NCBI GenBank assembly: GCA_001516055.1
Contig: LOEZ01000091.1
Location: 1 to 64,000, forward strand
Direction of reading: 5' to 3'
DNA length: 64,000 bases
Origin: Gracilibacter sp. BRH_c7a
Lineage (GTDB): Bacteria > Bacillota > Desulfitobacteriia > Desulfitobacteriales > Syntrophobotulaceae
The translations under genes and the position numbers were made by a program. Under the pieces are notes generated by a model. The model ran no database searches. It was given only the letters and a program-made list of their open reading frames with translations, and was not told the DNA's origin. This document shows, one piece after another, positions 37,055 to 45,735 of the stretch; the stretch's first letter is position 1, and each line of letters starts with the position of its first letter.

Positions 37055-37938
37055 GCAGTTTCCCTCCTGCCATCAGCTTTTAACACTTCATTAACCAGAC
37101 CCATAGCATCTACAAAGTGTTTGTTCAACCCTAGTTTGGTTGGTTCAACACCGAAAGCCAAGCCAGTTAATTCAGTGAAATAAAATACAGGCATATCATA
37201 TTTTTTACTATATGTCTTCTCTACCTGACCTTGTCTCATATCAAGATTGTTCAGGCACATGGGACAAGCTGTAACTAAACAGTTTGCACCTGCATTTTTT
37301 GCTGATTCAAAAATTCTTTCCAGCATCTTTTTGCCTGTTTCCGGTACAGTTGTAGGACAGCTTGCTCCGCAGCATTCAGTCTTATAAGCCCAATCCACAG
37401 TTTCTCCTCCAAGGCTCTTCACTAAGTTATCCATGGATTGTGGATCTTCAGGATCATCAAATCCAACAGCAAGCGGCCGAACCAGAAGACAACCGTAATA
37501 ACAGGCTGCTTTGATTCCTTTTAATTCTTTGTGAACTTTTTCTTTTATAACCTCGGCTTGGATATCATTCGCAATAATATCGAGTAAGGCTCTGGCTTTC
37601 GCTTTGCCTTCATATTTCCGTTCAATAACTTCTTCGATTTCCTGTCTCATCTCTGCTGAATTACATACAGCTAATTCTGTATTCTTACTGCGTGCATAAC
37701 AGGCCGCACAGGGGATCGCAACATCTAGTCCCGCTTCTTCCGCTATTGCCATATTCCTGGCAGGAAGTGCCAGGGAAAGCAGATGATCGGTCAAGTGCCC
37801 GCTGGAAGCTCCGCAGCAATTCCATTCCGGAATTTCCCACAAATCGATTCCTAATACCCGGGCTGTTTCTCTAGTAGACAAATCATATTCTATTCCTGTA
37901 GAACTTAAAGAGCAGCCGGGAAAGTACGCATACTTCAT
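37051..37938 (-). CDS. hdrB: HdrB-like heterodisulfide reductase subunit B
   Basis: A 295-residue protein with two CCG domains that hold the non-cubane [4Fe-4S] clusters reducing a disulfide. The first motif is Cys9, CysCys41-42 (NCCGASSG) and PCAACYARS. The second is TECCGASCPTT with ACPMCLNNLD. The physiological disulfide in a non-methanogen is unknown; DsrC or a small thiol are candidates from related systems. ATGA overlaps join it to hdrC and hdrA. Confidence 0.93.
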   Translation of the reverse strand: MKYAYFPGCSLSSTGIEYDLSTRETARVLGIDLWEIPEWNCCGASSGHLTDHLLSLALPARNMAIAEEAGLDVAIPCAACYARSKNTELAVCNSAEMRQEIEEVIERKYEGKAKARALLDIIANDIQAEVIKEKVHKELKGIKAACYYGCLLVRPLAVGFDDPEDPQSMDNLVKSLGGETVDWAYKTECCGASCPTTVPETGKKMLERIFESAKNAGANCLVTACPMCLNNLDMRQGQVEKTYSKKYDMPVFYFTELTGLAFGVEPTKLGLNKHFVDAMGLVNEVLKADGRRETA

Positions 37939-38507
37939 ACTTTTGCACCCCGTTTCCGAGCATTTTCGAATATTTTTTTCACTTCACCATTATCTTTAAT
38001 CTTATGAGGCATAAGTGCCAGCTTACCCCTTGTTATCATAGGCAGACCAAACTCCGCATCTTTTAGAGGTTTCATTCCAATAATGTTGGCACCAAGAATC
38101 AGACCCATTTCGTAAACTCTTCCTGTTGCTTCTACAGACTTCAGGAATAGTTCATGAAAAAGATTAATGCTTTTCTCCGTAATGTAGCCTTTTTCTCTAG
38201 CAAGAATCCTTAGGCTCTCCATTACTCTGGCAATATCCACTTCTTTGGGGCAGCGTACTGAACAAGTCTGACAACCTGCACACATCCAGATAGTATTGGA
38301 CTTCAAAGCTTCGTCGACCATACTAAGTTGAAGAAATCTCATAATTTGGCGCGGGGTATTATCCATCCCAAAGACAACAGGACAGCCTGCACTACACTTC
38401 CCACATTGGTAGCAATCTTCAGCTTTAACTCCGCCGCTTTCCTTAATAACTTCCTGCAGTTTCTCCTTGTTACTTTCTCTAATACCAGTAAGGCTAATAT
38501 TACCCAT
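37935..38507 (-). CDS. hdrC: HdrC-like heterodisulfide reductase subunit C
   Basis: A 190-residue subunit with two [4Fe-4S] motifs, CYQCGKCSAGCPVVF and CAGCQTCSVRCPKEV, wiring HdrA to HdrB. The C-terminal helices resemble membrane-facing DsrK/HdrC regions but lack clear transmembrane segments. It follows a 128-base gap containing an inverted repeat (38565-38609). Confidence 0.92.
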   Translation of the reverse strand: MGNISLTGIRESNKEKLQEVIKESGGVKAEDCYQCGKCSAGCPVVFGMDNTPRQIMRFLQLSMVDEALKSNTIWMCAGCQTCSVRCPKEVDIARVMESLRILAREKGYITEKSINLFHELFLKSVEATGRVYEMGLILGANIIGMKPLKDAEFGLPMITRGKLALMPHKIKDNGEVKKIFENARKRGAKV

Positions 38508-38564
38508 CTATCCCTCTCCTCCTTTCATTATTTAACTCCTGAAAATCATGAAATATTATTGCTA

Positions 38565-38609
38565 TATAGAGTACTTCACAGGTCATATTACCCTATAAAG
38601 TACTCTATA
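38565..38609. promoter_or_regulatory. 12-base inverted repeat between the GltD/HdrD fusion gene and hdrC
   Basis: TATAGAGTACTT (38565-38576) and AAGTACTCTATA (38598-38609) are perfect inverted repeats with a 21-base spacer. They sit 58 bases before hdrC. They could be an operator for an internal promoter or an mRNA stem setting the ratio of the fusion protein to Hdr-Flx. Confidence 0.5.
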
Positions 38610-38635
38610 AACCTTACAAATAATTTAGAAAAGAT

Positions 38636-41188
38636 CTAGTTTTTCAAGTGTGCTTTCTTAATTTGCAGCTTGGATTTGTAACGATTCATCCAACTATTCA
38701 GAGGTCCCCCAAGACCCGGAGCTTCTTTATCAGCACACCCTGGTAGGAAAATTAAATCCATGAGGTGAAAACCTTTTTTACCTCCCCTTACCATGGACTC
38801 CCGACAGGCCGCACAGTAGGTTACGATAGTATCCGACTTGGCTTCAGCTGTCCTGCGCTTCATAACTCTCATAGCAAGGTCGGGATTAGCTGGGACTATC
38901 ATTCCTCCAAAACCACAGCAGCGCGTATTCTCTCTCGAATTCTCCAGTTCCTCAATCTCAAAGCCTGCTTCTTTCATGATATACCGCACACCGTCATGAA
39001 TCTCTGATACATTTCGAGTAACACAAGAATCGTGGAGAGCAAACTTTTTGCCTTTCCCTGTTCCCTTAGCGGCTTCGGGGATACCATGTTCCATCATAAC
39101 TTGATAGAGAGAGATAACCTTCTTGTCCGGACTATACGTGCTCACTGTATCGTAACAAGATTGACAAGCAACGATAATCTCATCTACTCCTAATTGATTA
39201 AAAGCTGCTTCCAATTGAGAGTATCTCTCTTTAAAGTCTTTCTCTTGGCCTAGAGCTTTGGTCGGTTTACCGCAGCATTTAAGCACTGCTCCGGTACCGG
39301 GCAGGACTTCCTGCAGATATTTCAAGATACCTCCTACGGCTTCAGGGTTATAAGAAGGTAAGGCACAACCAGGCATGAATACTCTCTTAGTGAAACCGGC
39401 TTTCAAGTCAGGCTGAACGATATTGAAGGCAGCCGAGAATCCAAGTGTCTGGTGTATTTTTATCGGTTTGTGCTTAGGTAACGGTCCGTCCCCAGATTTT
39501 ACAAGCTCTTTTCTGATATCCATGAATATCTCAGCAAACTTGAATTCCCGTGGACAGTTGATGGTACATTGGCTGCACATGTTACAAGAATATGCGAGTA
39601 AAGGTTCGATTCCTTGATCTTGCATGGTCTTTTCCATAATCTGCTTCGGATACTCGCAGAAATCATTAAGCATCTCACAGTGTTTCATACAAGTTTTACA
39701 TTCACACTGCAGACACCGGGAAGCTTCCTCTTTAGCCTGATCTTCAGTAAACCCAAGCTCGACTTCCTCGAAGCTTGCCTTGCGTCGTTCGATTGAGATT
39801 CTTGCCATATGTTTTCTGACAGTGCCTCTGTCTTCATCCTTAAAATCTTTTATAAGCTTCGTTTCATATGTTCCTTCATTATCTCTGTCAACTGCAAGGT
39901 CTTCACCTTTAAAGTATCTATCTATAGAAATAGCAGCTTTCTTACCATGGGCAAGTGCTTCGATAGCCAATAGCGGTCTGCCGACAGCGTCTCCTCCAGC
40001 AAAAACCTTAGGATTAGCAGTCTGTAAAGTAACTTGATCAGCCTGCATTTTACCGTTTGGAGCAAGCAAGTTCTTGTCCTCTACAAAATCATTAATCATG
40101 GTCTGGCCAATGGCTATTACTACTGTATCTGCATTAATAAATTTGGTATTACTTTCATTGTATTGCGGATTAAATTTACCATCCTCATCAAATACACTGC
40201 TGCATTCCATCAGTTCAATCTGGTTTAATTGCCCTTCACCTCGGAAAGATTTGACTCCGAAAGAATTGACCACTTCAATGTCTTCTTCTTTTGCTTCCTC
40301 AACTTCCCATTGATGGGCAGGCATTTCGTCACATTTCTCTAAGCAGACTAAAGTAACTTTTTCTGCTCCTAATCTCACAGCAGTACGGGCAACATCTATC
40401 GCAACATTTCCTCCACCGATAACCGTAACCTTTTTGCCCATTTCTATTGGATTACCCAGACTTGCATTTCTTAGGAAATCTGTTCCAGGTAGTATTCCGT
40501 CTAAATCAGCACCCGGCAGATTCATCATGAAGCTCTTATGAGCCCCCACTGCTACAAACACGGCATCGAAATCTGATTCCAGTTTACTAAATGGTATGTC
40601 CTCACCTATTTTGGTATTAAGCTTGACTTCAACACCCAGTTTCTCCAGAATACTATATTCAAAGTCAATAACATTTCGAGGTAGTCTATAAGATGGAATC
40701 CCGACTCTCAACATTCCGCCCACTACAGGCAGTGCTTCAAAAATCGTTACATTATATCCTTTTCTTCTCAATAGGTAGGCAGCCATTGCTCCTGCAGGAC
40801 CAGCCCCAACCACTGCAACTTTTTGCTCTTTTTCAGCTTCAATATCTAGATTCCATGTATTTTCATTGTCATAGTCTGCAGCGAAACGTTTGAGTGCCAT
40901 TATGGAAATCGGTTGTTTTTCTCCCTTACATACATCTTCTCCCCGTTTGCATTTTTCTTCACAGGGATGGGCACAGATACGCCCTAGAATGCCAGGGAAA
41001 GGTACATCCTTACGGATGATATCTAAGGCTTTATTATACTCTCCTTCACCGATTTTGCCAACATATCCTTTAACATCTAGGTGTAAAGGACATGTAGCTG
41101 AACAAAACGCTGGAGAATCTCCCATACAGTCATCGATGACTGCTTTCATCTTTGCCTTGAGTAATTCATTAATACTAAGATTAGCCAT
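38636..41188 (-). CDS. GltD-like NAD(P)H oxidoreductase fused to HdrD-like CCG domains
   Basis: An 850-residue fusion. Residues about 1-130 carry a GltD/DPD-type cluster domain (CSATCPLHLDVKGYVGKI, CAHPCEEKCKRG). An FAD site (VAVVGAGPAGAMAAYLL) and an NAD(P) site (VTVIGGGNVAIDVARTA) follow. Residues about 490-550 hold clusters CLQCECKTCMKHCEM and CNMCSQCTINCP. The C-terminal third has two CCG modules (FMPGCALPSYNP with KCCGKPTKA; HDSCVTRNV with NTRCCGFGGM). This links pyridine nucleotide to disulfide reduction in one chain. It leads the operon ahead of hdrCBA-flxDCBA. Electron acceptor unknown. Confidence 0.85.
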   Translation of the reverse strand: MANLSINELLKAKMKAVIDDCMGDSPAFCSATCPLHLDVKGYVGKIGEGEYNKALDIIRKDVPFPGILGRICAHPCEEKCKRGEDVCKGEKQPISIMALKRFAADYDNENTWNLDIEAEKEQKVAVVGAGPAGAMAAYLLRRKGYNVTIFEALPVVGGMLRVGIPSYRLPRNVIDFEYSILEKLGVEVKLNTKIGEDIPFSKLESDFDAVFVAVGAHKSFMMNLPGADLDGILPGTDFLRNASLGNPIEMGKKVTVIGGGNVAIDVARTAVRLGAEKVTLVCLEKCDEMPAHQWEVEEAKEEDIEVVNSFGVKSFRGEGQLNQIELMECSSVFDEDGKFNPQYNESNTKFINADTVVIAIGQTMINDFVEDKNLLAPNGKMQADQVTLQTANPKVFAGGDAVGRPLLAIEALAHGKKAAISIDRYFKGEDLAVDRDNEGTYETKLIKDFKDEDRGTVRKHMARISIERRKASFEEVELGFTEDQAKEEASRCLQCECKTCMKHCEMLNDFCEYPKQIMEKTMQDQGIEPLLAYSCNMCSQCTINCPREFKFAEIFMDIRKELVKSGDGPLPKHKPIKIHQTLGFSAAFNIVQPDLKAGFTKRVFMPGCALPSYNPEAVGGILKYLQEVLPGTGAVLKCCGKPTKALGQEKDFKERYSQLEAAFNQLGVDEIIVACQSCYDTVSTYSPDKKVISLYQVMMEHGIPEAAKGTGKGKKFALHDSCVTRNVSEIHDGVRYIMKEAGFEIEELENSRENTRCCGFGGMIVPANPDLAMRVMKRRTAEAKSDTIVTYCAACRESMVRGGKKGFHLMDLIFLPGCADKEAPGLGGPLNSWMNRYKSKLQIKKAHLKN

Positions 41189-41251
41189 TATAAGGTACCC
41201 CTTTCTTCACTATCCTTTTTAATCCGATTCATAAATGTGATACTACAAATC

Positions 41252-41440
41252 TAATTATAAAGAAATAATTCACAAACAAGAGATAACACTTTATAATGTA
41301 CTATGATTTTTATTTATAGATAGTTAAAAATTTAACAACCTATAAAAAGAATAATATACACTAATTTATAATGCAATATAAATTATACTATACAATATAA
41401 AAAATTGTTATAGAAATTTGTGAATGATTTCTCATAATTA
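41252..41440. promoter_or_regulatory. Facing TTGTGAAT-ATTTCT elements upstream of the Flx-Hdr operon
   Basis: The 270-base AT-rich gap before the fusion gene holds two near-identical 24-25-base elements in opposite orientation (41252-41276 and 41417-41440), each with TTGTGAAT-n-ATTTCT. TTGTGAA is the Rex half-site, but the second half TTCACAA is not complete. Rex control is therefore only a suggestion. GTTAAAAATTTAAC lies between them. Confidence 0.4.
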
Positions 41441-41458
41441 TAATTTTATTATTAAATA

Positions 41459-42514
41459 TTATTTAAATTTTATATTTGGAAATAATTCTTTGATAAAATT
41501 TGGCTCTACGTAACTTTTTATTTTCGTAAAAGTATCTTCATTACGCAATAATCTTCCAGGACTAGTATACTCAACCCAAGCCATTGCACACCAGGAAACT
41601 GCTCTAAGATGGATAAAAGGCTTGAACATCTCTACCCGCTCCAATAAAGTAGACTTTAGAGGAGATCCTGGAACACCTTTGAGATATTCAGTCAAAAAGT
41701 ATTTTTCCTCTTCTGTCGAAAGAATATAGTCAGCCTTCCATAGAGTTGTTGTACGTATAAGAAAATGACTTAAGTCCTGAGCAGGTTCTCCTAAGATAGG
41801 TTTCTCCCAATCTATCAGGTAGGTTATTCCTCTGTCTTCATTTACAATGAAATTATGGGAATTCACTTCGGTATTGATAATACACTGCCATGGATCGCTG
41901 CGAAAATACTTTTCCTCCTCCTTTGCTTTGTAAGCCCAATCCATTATCCTATAAAACATTTCTTTAAGTTCTGAATCTACCCGTTCACAAGCGAAGAATG
42001 TCTTAAGCAAGCAATCAGCTTCTTTATAGATGGCTGTAAATGGATATTCTTCTTTCACAAGGGCAGCTGCATCAGTGTCACTTACAGGGATACTGTGAAT
42101 CTTGGCAAAGGTATAGGCCGCCCTTTTCAAGTCAGTTGCATAGTTTAAAGGCCTGCCAGGTAAATATTCCATGATAAGTAATCCATAAGGTATATCTTTT
42201 TTACTGCCATCAAGATAGATAGGTCTCGGGGTAACACCACTATCACCTAAAATCTCCAATGCCCGATACTCATACCCTATCTGATCTTTTAGTTGCATCT
42301 GACTTCCAGTATTAACCCTGAAAACATAAGCTCTATTCTTGTCCTTTTCTTTCCCATCTCCATCAAAAACTCTTAAGAGATAATTTAGATTATACTCCCC
42401 TTGGGCTAGGTCATCGACGATTATAGCCTGACTGGAGGGTACTGTTAATCTTTCCTTAACTTCCTTGCTATTGACATAACGACAAACGCTATCCCTTAAT
42501 TCATCTTTCAACAT
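41459..42514 (-). CDS. Aminoglycoside-phosphotransferase-fold kinase (choline/thiamine kinase-like)
   Basis: A 351-residue APH-fold protein. The catalytic loop with NSHNFIV (an H-x-D-like variant; the usual HGDxxxxN is altered) and IDWEKPILGEPAQDL as the metal-binding DW motif are present. Its small-molecule substrate is unknown. It ends the run of genes downstream of the Ynj-like transporter and may phosphorylate the imported compound. ATG with GGAGATG upstream. Confidence 0.75.
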   Translation of the reverse strand: MLKDELRDSVCRYVNSKEVKERLTVPSSQAIIVDDLAQGEYNLNYLLRVFDGDGKEKDKNRAYVFRVNTGSQMQLKDQIGYEYRALEILGDSGVTPRPIYLDGSKKDIPYGLLIMEYLPGRPLNYATDLKRAAYTFAKIHSIPVSDTDAAALVKEEYPFTAIYKEADCLLKTFFACERVDSELKEMFYRIMDWAYKAKEEEKYFRSDPWQCIINTEVNSHNFIVNEDRGITYLIDWEKPILGEPAQDLSHFLIRTTTLWKADYILSTEEEKYFLTEYLKGVPGSPLKSTLLERVEMFKPFIHLRAVSWCAMAWVEYTSPGRLLRNEDTFTKIKSYVEPNFIKELFPNIKFK

Positions 42515-42532
42515 TGTCCATCATCTCCTTTC

Positions 42533-43201
42533 TCAGCTTAAATCCTTAAGACTCATTAAGTATTCACTGGTATGGATGGGATAGAATTCCAAAAAGTTAG
42601 CTCGATTAGCCAGAGAATCTCTCAAATCGACCAGGTCTTCCCATACATCAATATCTCTCAGCTTGGGTAACAACGTCCAGCTAAGTTCAAGCTCTTCCAG
42701 AATTGCAACAGTCTGCTCCAGCACAGAACCTTTTCCCCAGCTTAGATTTCCAAAGACTTCGGGGATTACTCTCTTCATACCTATGAAGCAGTATCCTCCA
42801 TCTAAAGTTGGTCCAATAACGACATCGTACCTGTCAAGTAATTCATCAGCTTTTTTCAAATAAGATGGTTGGATATCAGGCATATCTGTCCCTATTAACC
42901 CAATCTTTGCAAAACCTTTGTCACACCCCCATTGAACACAACTCTGCATCCTCTCTCCTAAATATTCTCCTTGTTGCGGAAATAATGGTAACGATTTCCC
43001 GGTGATAGAAGCCATAATCCTTTCACCCGAAGCTGGTGTAAAAGCAAGAGCTGTTTCTAACCCTGAACCTCGCAACATAAATATCATATCCTTAATAAAA
43101 GCCTCATGGAGCTGAGCACACTTTTCCCCGCTTAAATGAGTTTGCAGCCTAGTCTTCGTATAGCCAGGAACAGGAGTCCTTGACATTAGTACAATCAGCA
43201 T
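42533..43201 (-). CDS. TIGR04282 / DUF2064 glycosyltransferase-like protein
   Basis: A 222-residue nucleotidyl/glycosyl-transferase-fold protein starting MLIVLMSRTPVPGYTKTRL, the family signature. LIGTDMPDI carries the metal-binding Asp and VIGPTLDGGYCFIGM is conserved. The ATG at 43201 has AGGTGA upstream and is preferred over GTG at 43210. It is often paired with TIGR04283, as here, and with YnjBCD-type transporters. Substrate unknown. Confidence 0.85.
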   Translation of the reverse strand: MLIVLMSRTPVPGYTKTRLQTHLSGEKCAQLHEAFIKDMIFMLRGSGLETALAFTPASGERIMASITGKSLPLFPQQGEYLGERMQSCVQWGCDKGFAKIGLIGTDMPDIQPSYLKKADELLDRYDVVIGPTLDGGYCFIGMKRVIPEVFGNLSWGKGSVLEQTVAILEELELSWTLLPKLRDIDVWEDLVDLRDSLANRANFLEFYPIHTSEYLMSLKDLS

Positions 43202-43206
43202 TATTC

Positions 43207-43884
43207 TCACCTCGCATCCCTGTAAATACGGTTCAGTTCTTCTGGGGGTACTCCTCTGAGATAAAGTGCTTTCAACTTATGCATTATCCATATAGTTTTC
43301 CAAATGCCATTTTTGTGCCATCTTCTTGCCGAAGTAACTATCCTCTCAGGTAGTTGCACAAGCTTGCCAACCTTTTTCAGCTTGCGGCAGAACTCCCATT
43401 CCTCCATAAGCTCGATGTCTGGGAAACCACCGACCCTCTTAAATGCTTCTCTCCGCACGAAGATACCTTGGTCACCGAAAAAAATACCACTCATCTTGGG
43501 TCTTAGGTTGGACCCGAAGGAGATAATCTTAAAAATAAAGCGCGGATCATCTATCTCCAACGTACACCCTCCACCTATTACCTTAGTATCCATCAATGCC
43601 TTGCCAATACATTTCAAAATACTCCTCCCAACTTTGCTGTCACAATGTAAAAAAAGGATAGCCTCTCCAGTTGTTACCTCAGCTCCTTGGTTCATCTGCT
43701 TGGCTCTGCCTTTAGGACTCTTCACTAATTTAGCCCGATCACCAATTAGTTCAATGGTTTTATCGGTACTACCCCCGTCCACCAAAACTACCTCTTTATC
43801 CCCTTCGAGCTCATCCAGCATATCCAGGGTATCAAGAATTGTAGCTTCTTCATTAAATATGGGCACAACCACTGATATTTTCAT
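43207..43884 (-). CDS. TIGR04283 family 2 glycosyltransferase
   Basis: A 225-residue GT2 enzyme. VVVPIFNEEATILDTLDML and VLVDGGSTDKTIEL form the nucleotide-sugar fold, FLHCDSKVG is the DXD-like site and GDQGIFVRREAFKRVGGF is conserved in the family. It overlaps the ABC ATPase gene by 32 bases and the next gene slightly, so it is cotranscribed. Acceptor and sugar are unknown. Confidence 0.87.
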   Translation of the reverse strand: MKISVVVPIFNEEATILDTLDMLDELEGDKEVVLVDGGSTDKTIELIGDRAKLVKSPKGRAKQMNQGAEVTTGEAILFLHCDSKVGRSILKCIGKALMDTKVIGGGCTLEIDDPRFIFKIISFGSNLRPKMSGIFFGDQGIFVRREAFKRVGGFPDIELMEEWEFCRKLKKVGKLVQLPERIVTSARRWHKNGIWKTIWIMHKLKALYLRGVPPEELNRIYRDAR

Positions 43885-44914
43885 CTTCTTCCCCGCTTTT
43901 CCCCAAACAGTCTTCCCATCTTATATTAAAAAATAATTTATCTCCTGCTTTATATTCCTGCCTTCCCCACGAATAGGCTACTAATTCCTTATCATTGTAG
44001 GAGAAACAGACTATTCTCTTTTCTCCAATAAAAATGGTTCTCAAAACCTTTCCGATTAGAGCATCCTTTGTTGGCGTCTTCGTTATCCATATACTCTCAG
44101 GCCGCACATAAACCACCGTTTCGCATGTTAGTGCTTGAGCTTCTGTCAATACCTTACACTTCTGTAACAAGGTACCATCAAAGAGAGGGCATTCCAGGAT
44201 GTTGTATCTACCGAAAAGATGGGCAACCTTACCGCTTAAAGGTCTGTAGTAGATTTCTTGAGGCACGGCATATTGTACAATAGATCCTTCAAACATTGCA
44301 GCTATTTTGTCTGCCATATGAAGGGCTTCCTCGCAATCATGGGTGACACAGATTGTTGTCATATCTAATGTTTTGTGAATCTCCAGAATAAAATCTCTCA
44401 TATCACATCTTAAAGCTGGATCTAAGCTTGATAAAGGTTCATCCAAGAGAAGAACTTTAGGTTCTAGTGCTAATGCCCGGGCTAAAGCTACCCTTTGCCT
44501 CTGTCCACCAGATAATTGGTCTGGGTAACGTTCTTCCATTCCTTCAAGTTGGATAAGACTGAGCATCTCCTGTACCTTGGCTTTAATCTTGTCTTCTTTA
44601 ACCCCTTTCATCTTCAGCCCGAATCCTATATTTTGAGCAACTGTGATATGCGGAAATAATAAATTATCTTGAAAAACCATAACTACATCTCTTTTTTCTG
44701 CTGATAGGTTAGTAACGTTTTGTCCATCTATAGTAATCGAGCCACTATCCGGTTCTATCAGCCCCGCCAGAAGCTTGAGAGTTGTCGTCTTCCCACACCC
44801 TGAAGGCCCTACCAGGACCACGAACTCTCCATGGTTTACACACAGGGATATATGGTCAATGACTACCTGACCTTTGTAAAGCTTGCTGAGTTTTTGTATT
44901 TGGATGTATGGCAT
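43853..44914 (-). CDS. ABC transporter ATPase, YnjD-like
   Basis: A 353-residue import-type ATPase. Walker A is GPSGCGKTTTL, signature LSGGQRQRVALARALAL, Walker B LLLDEPLSSLD and the switch His lies in CVTHDCEEAL. A C-terminal TOBE-like extension (about residues 240-345) is present, as in spermidine, iron and thiamine importers. The upstream permeases and a YnjB-like binding protein complete the transporter. Confidence 0.9.
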   Translation of the reverse strand: MPYIQIQKLSKLYKGQVVIDHISLCVNHGEFVVLVGPSGCGKTTTLKLLAGLIEPDSGSITIDGQNVTNLSAEKRDVVMVFQDNLLFPHITVAQNIGFGLKMKGVKEDKIKAKVQEMLSLIQLEGMEERYPDQLSGGQRQRVALARALALEPKVLLLDEPLSSLDPALRCDMRDFILEIHKTLDMTTICVTHDCEEALHMADKIAAMFEGSIVQYAVPQEIYYRPLSGKVAHLFGRYNILECPLFDGTLLQKCKVLTEAQALTCETVVYVRPESIWITKTPTKDALIGKVLRTIFIGEKRIVCFSYNDKELVAYSWGRQEYKAGDKLFFNIRWEDCLGKSGEEDENISGCAHI

Positions 44915-44927
44915 TATTACTTCTCTC

Positions 44928-45722
44928 CTATAAATAATAGAACTCCGACTGTCTCTGGTTATCTTCTATACATTTTTCTGCGATAATCATAAAAAACAAA
45001 GATGATAAAATAAAGATAAGACTAAGCGATGAAGCGATAACTCTATCCCCGCTATTAATAAAAGGAAATAGTATTAGCGGAAGGGTAATCACTTTTCCCC
45101 CTCCAATCAAGAATGTAAGAAAATACTGACTGAAAGAAACATTAAAGACCAGTGCGCTGCCTGTTACTAAACCGGGCTTAATCAAGTACCAAGTGATATA
45201 TCTGAAACGGGCCCACCAATTAGCCTTGAGAGTTCTACCTTGTTCATCCCATTTTGTGCCTGCAGCTTTAAATACACTGATAAAGATACGTACTGAATAC
45301 GGCAACGTAACCGTTAGGTGGATAAGAAGCACACCTAAGAATGAATCAGCTAACCCATACTTAATAAAAGAAAGATGTATCCCCATTCCCACCGCAATCG
45401 GAGGAACAATGATAGGTGCTAGAATTAATGTTTCAACCAGACTCTTACCAACAAAATCATAATGAGCGATAGCCTTACCTGCCGGTATACTTATGATTAG
45501 GCTTATTAATGTCACCGCTCCCGAGAGAGACAAACTAACCAGTAAACTATGCCAGACTTTACTGTGAGGTTCAAGGATATACCTCCATCCTCTAAATCCG
45601 AATTCGCTAGGCAGCAGTTCTCCTGCAGGCCACGTTTGAGTAAAAGACCACAAAATCAGCACGATAAATGGTGTTATTAGTAGATAAAAAATTGTAAGAG
45701 AAAATATTTTGTTAAGTCTCAT
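44928..45722 (-). CDS. ABC transporter permease 2 (YnjC C-terminal half-like)
   Basis: A protein of about 264 residues with six membrane segments and an EAA-like loop (AAGTKWDEQGRTLKANWWARF). The start at 45722 (ATG) follows GTGAGG; an in-frame TTG two codons earlier is less likely. In E. coli the two permease halves are fused as YnjC; here they are separate genes 13 bases apart. Confidence 0.85.
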   Translation of the reverse strand: MRLNKIFSLTIFYLLITPFIVLILWSFTQTWPAGELLPSEFGFRGWRYILEPHSKVWHSLLVSLSLSGAVTLISLIISIPAGKAIAHYDFVGKSLVETLILAPIIVPPIAVGMGIHLSFIKYGLADSFLGVLLIHLTVTLPYSVRIFISVFKAAGTKWDEQGRTLKANWWARFRYITWYLIKPGLVTGSALVFNVSFSQYFLTFLIGGGKVITLPLILFPFINSGDRVIASSLSLIFILSSLFFMIIAEKCIEDNQRQSEFYYL

Positions 45723-45735
45723 GAGCAAACCTCAC

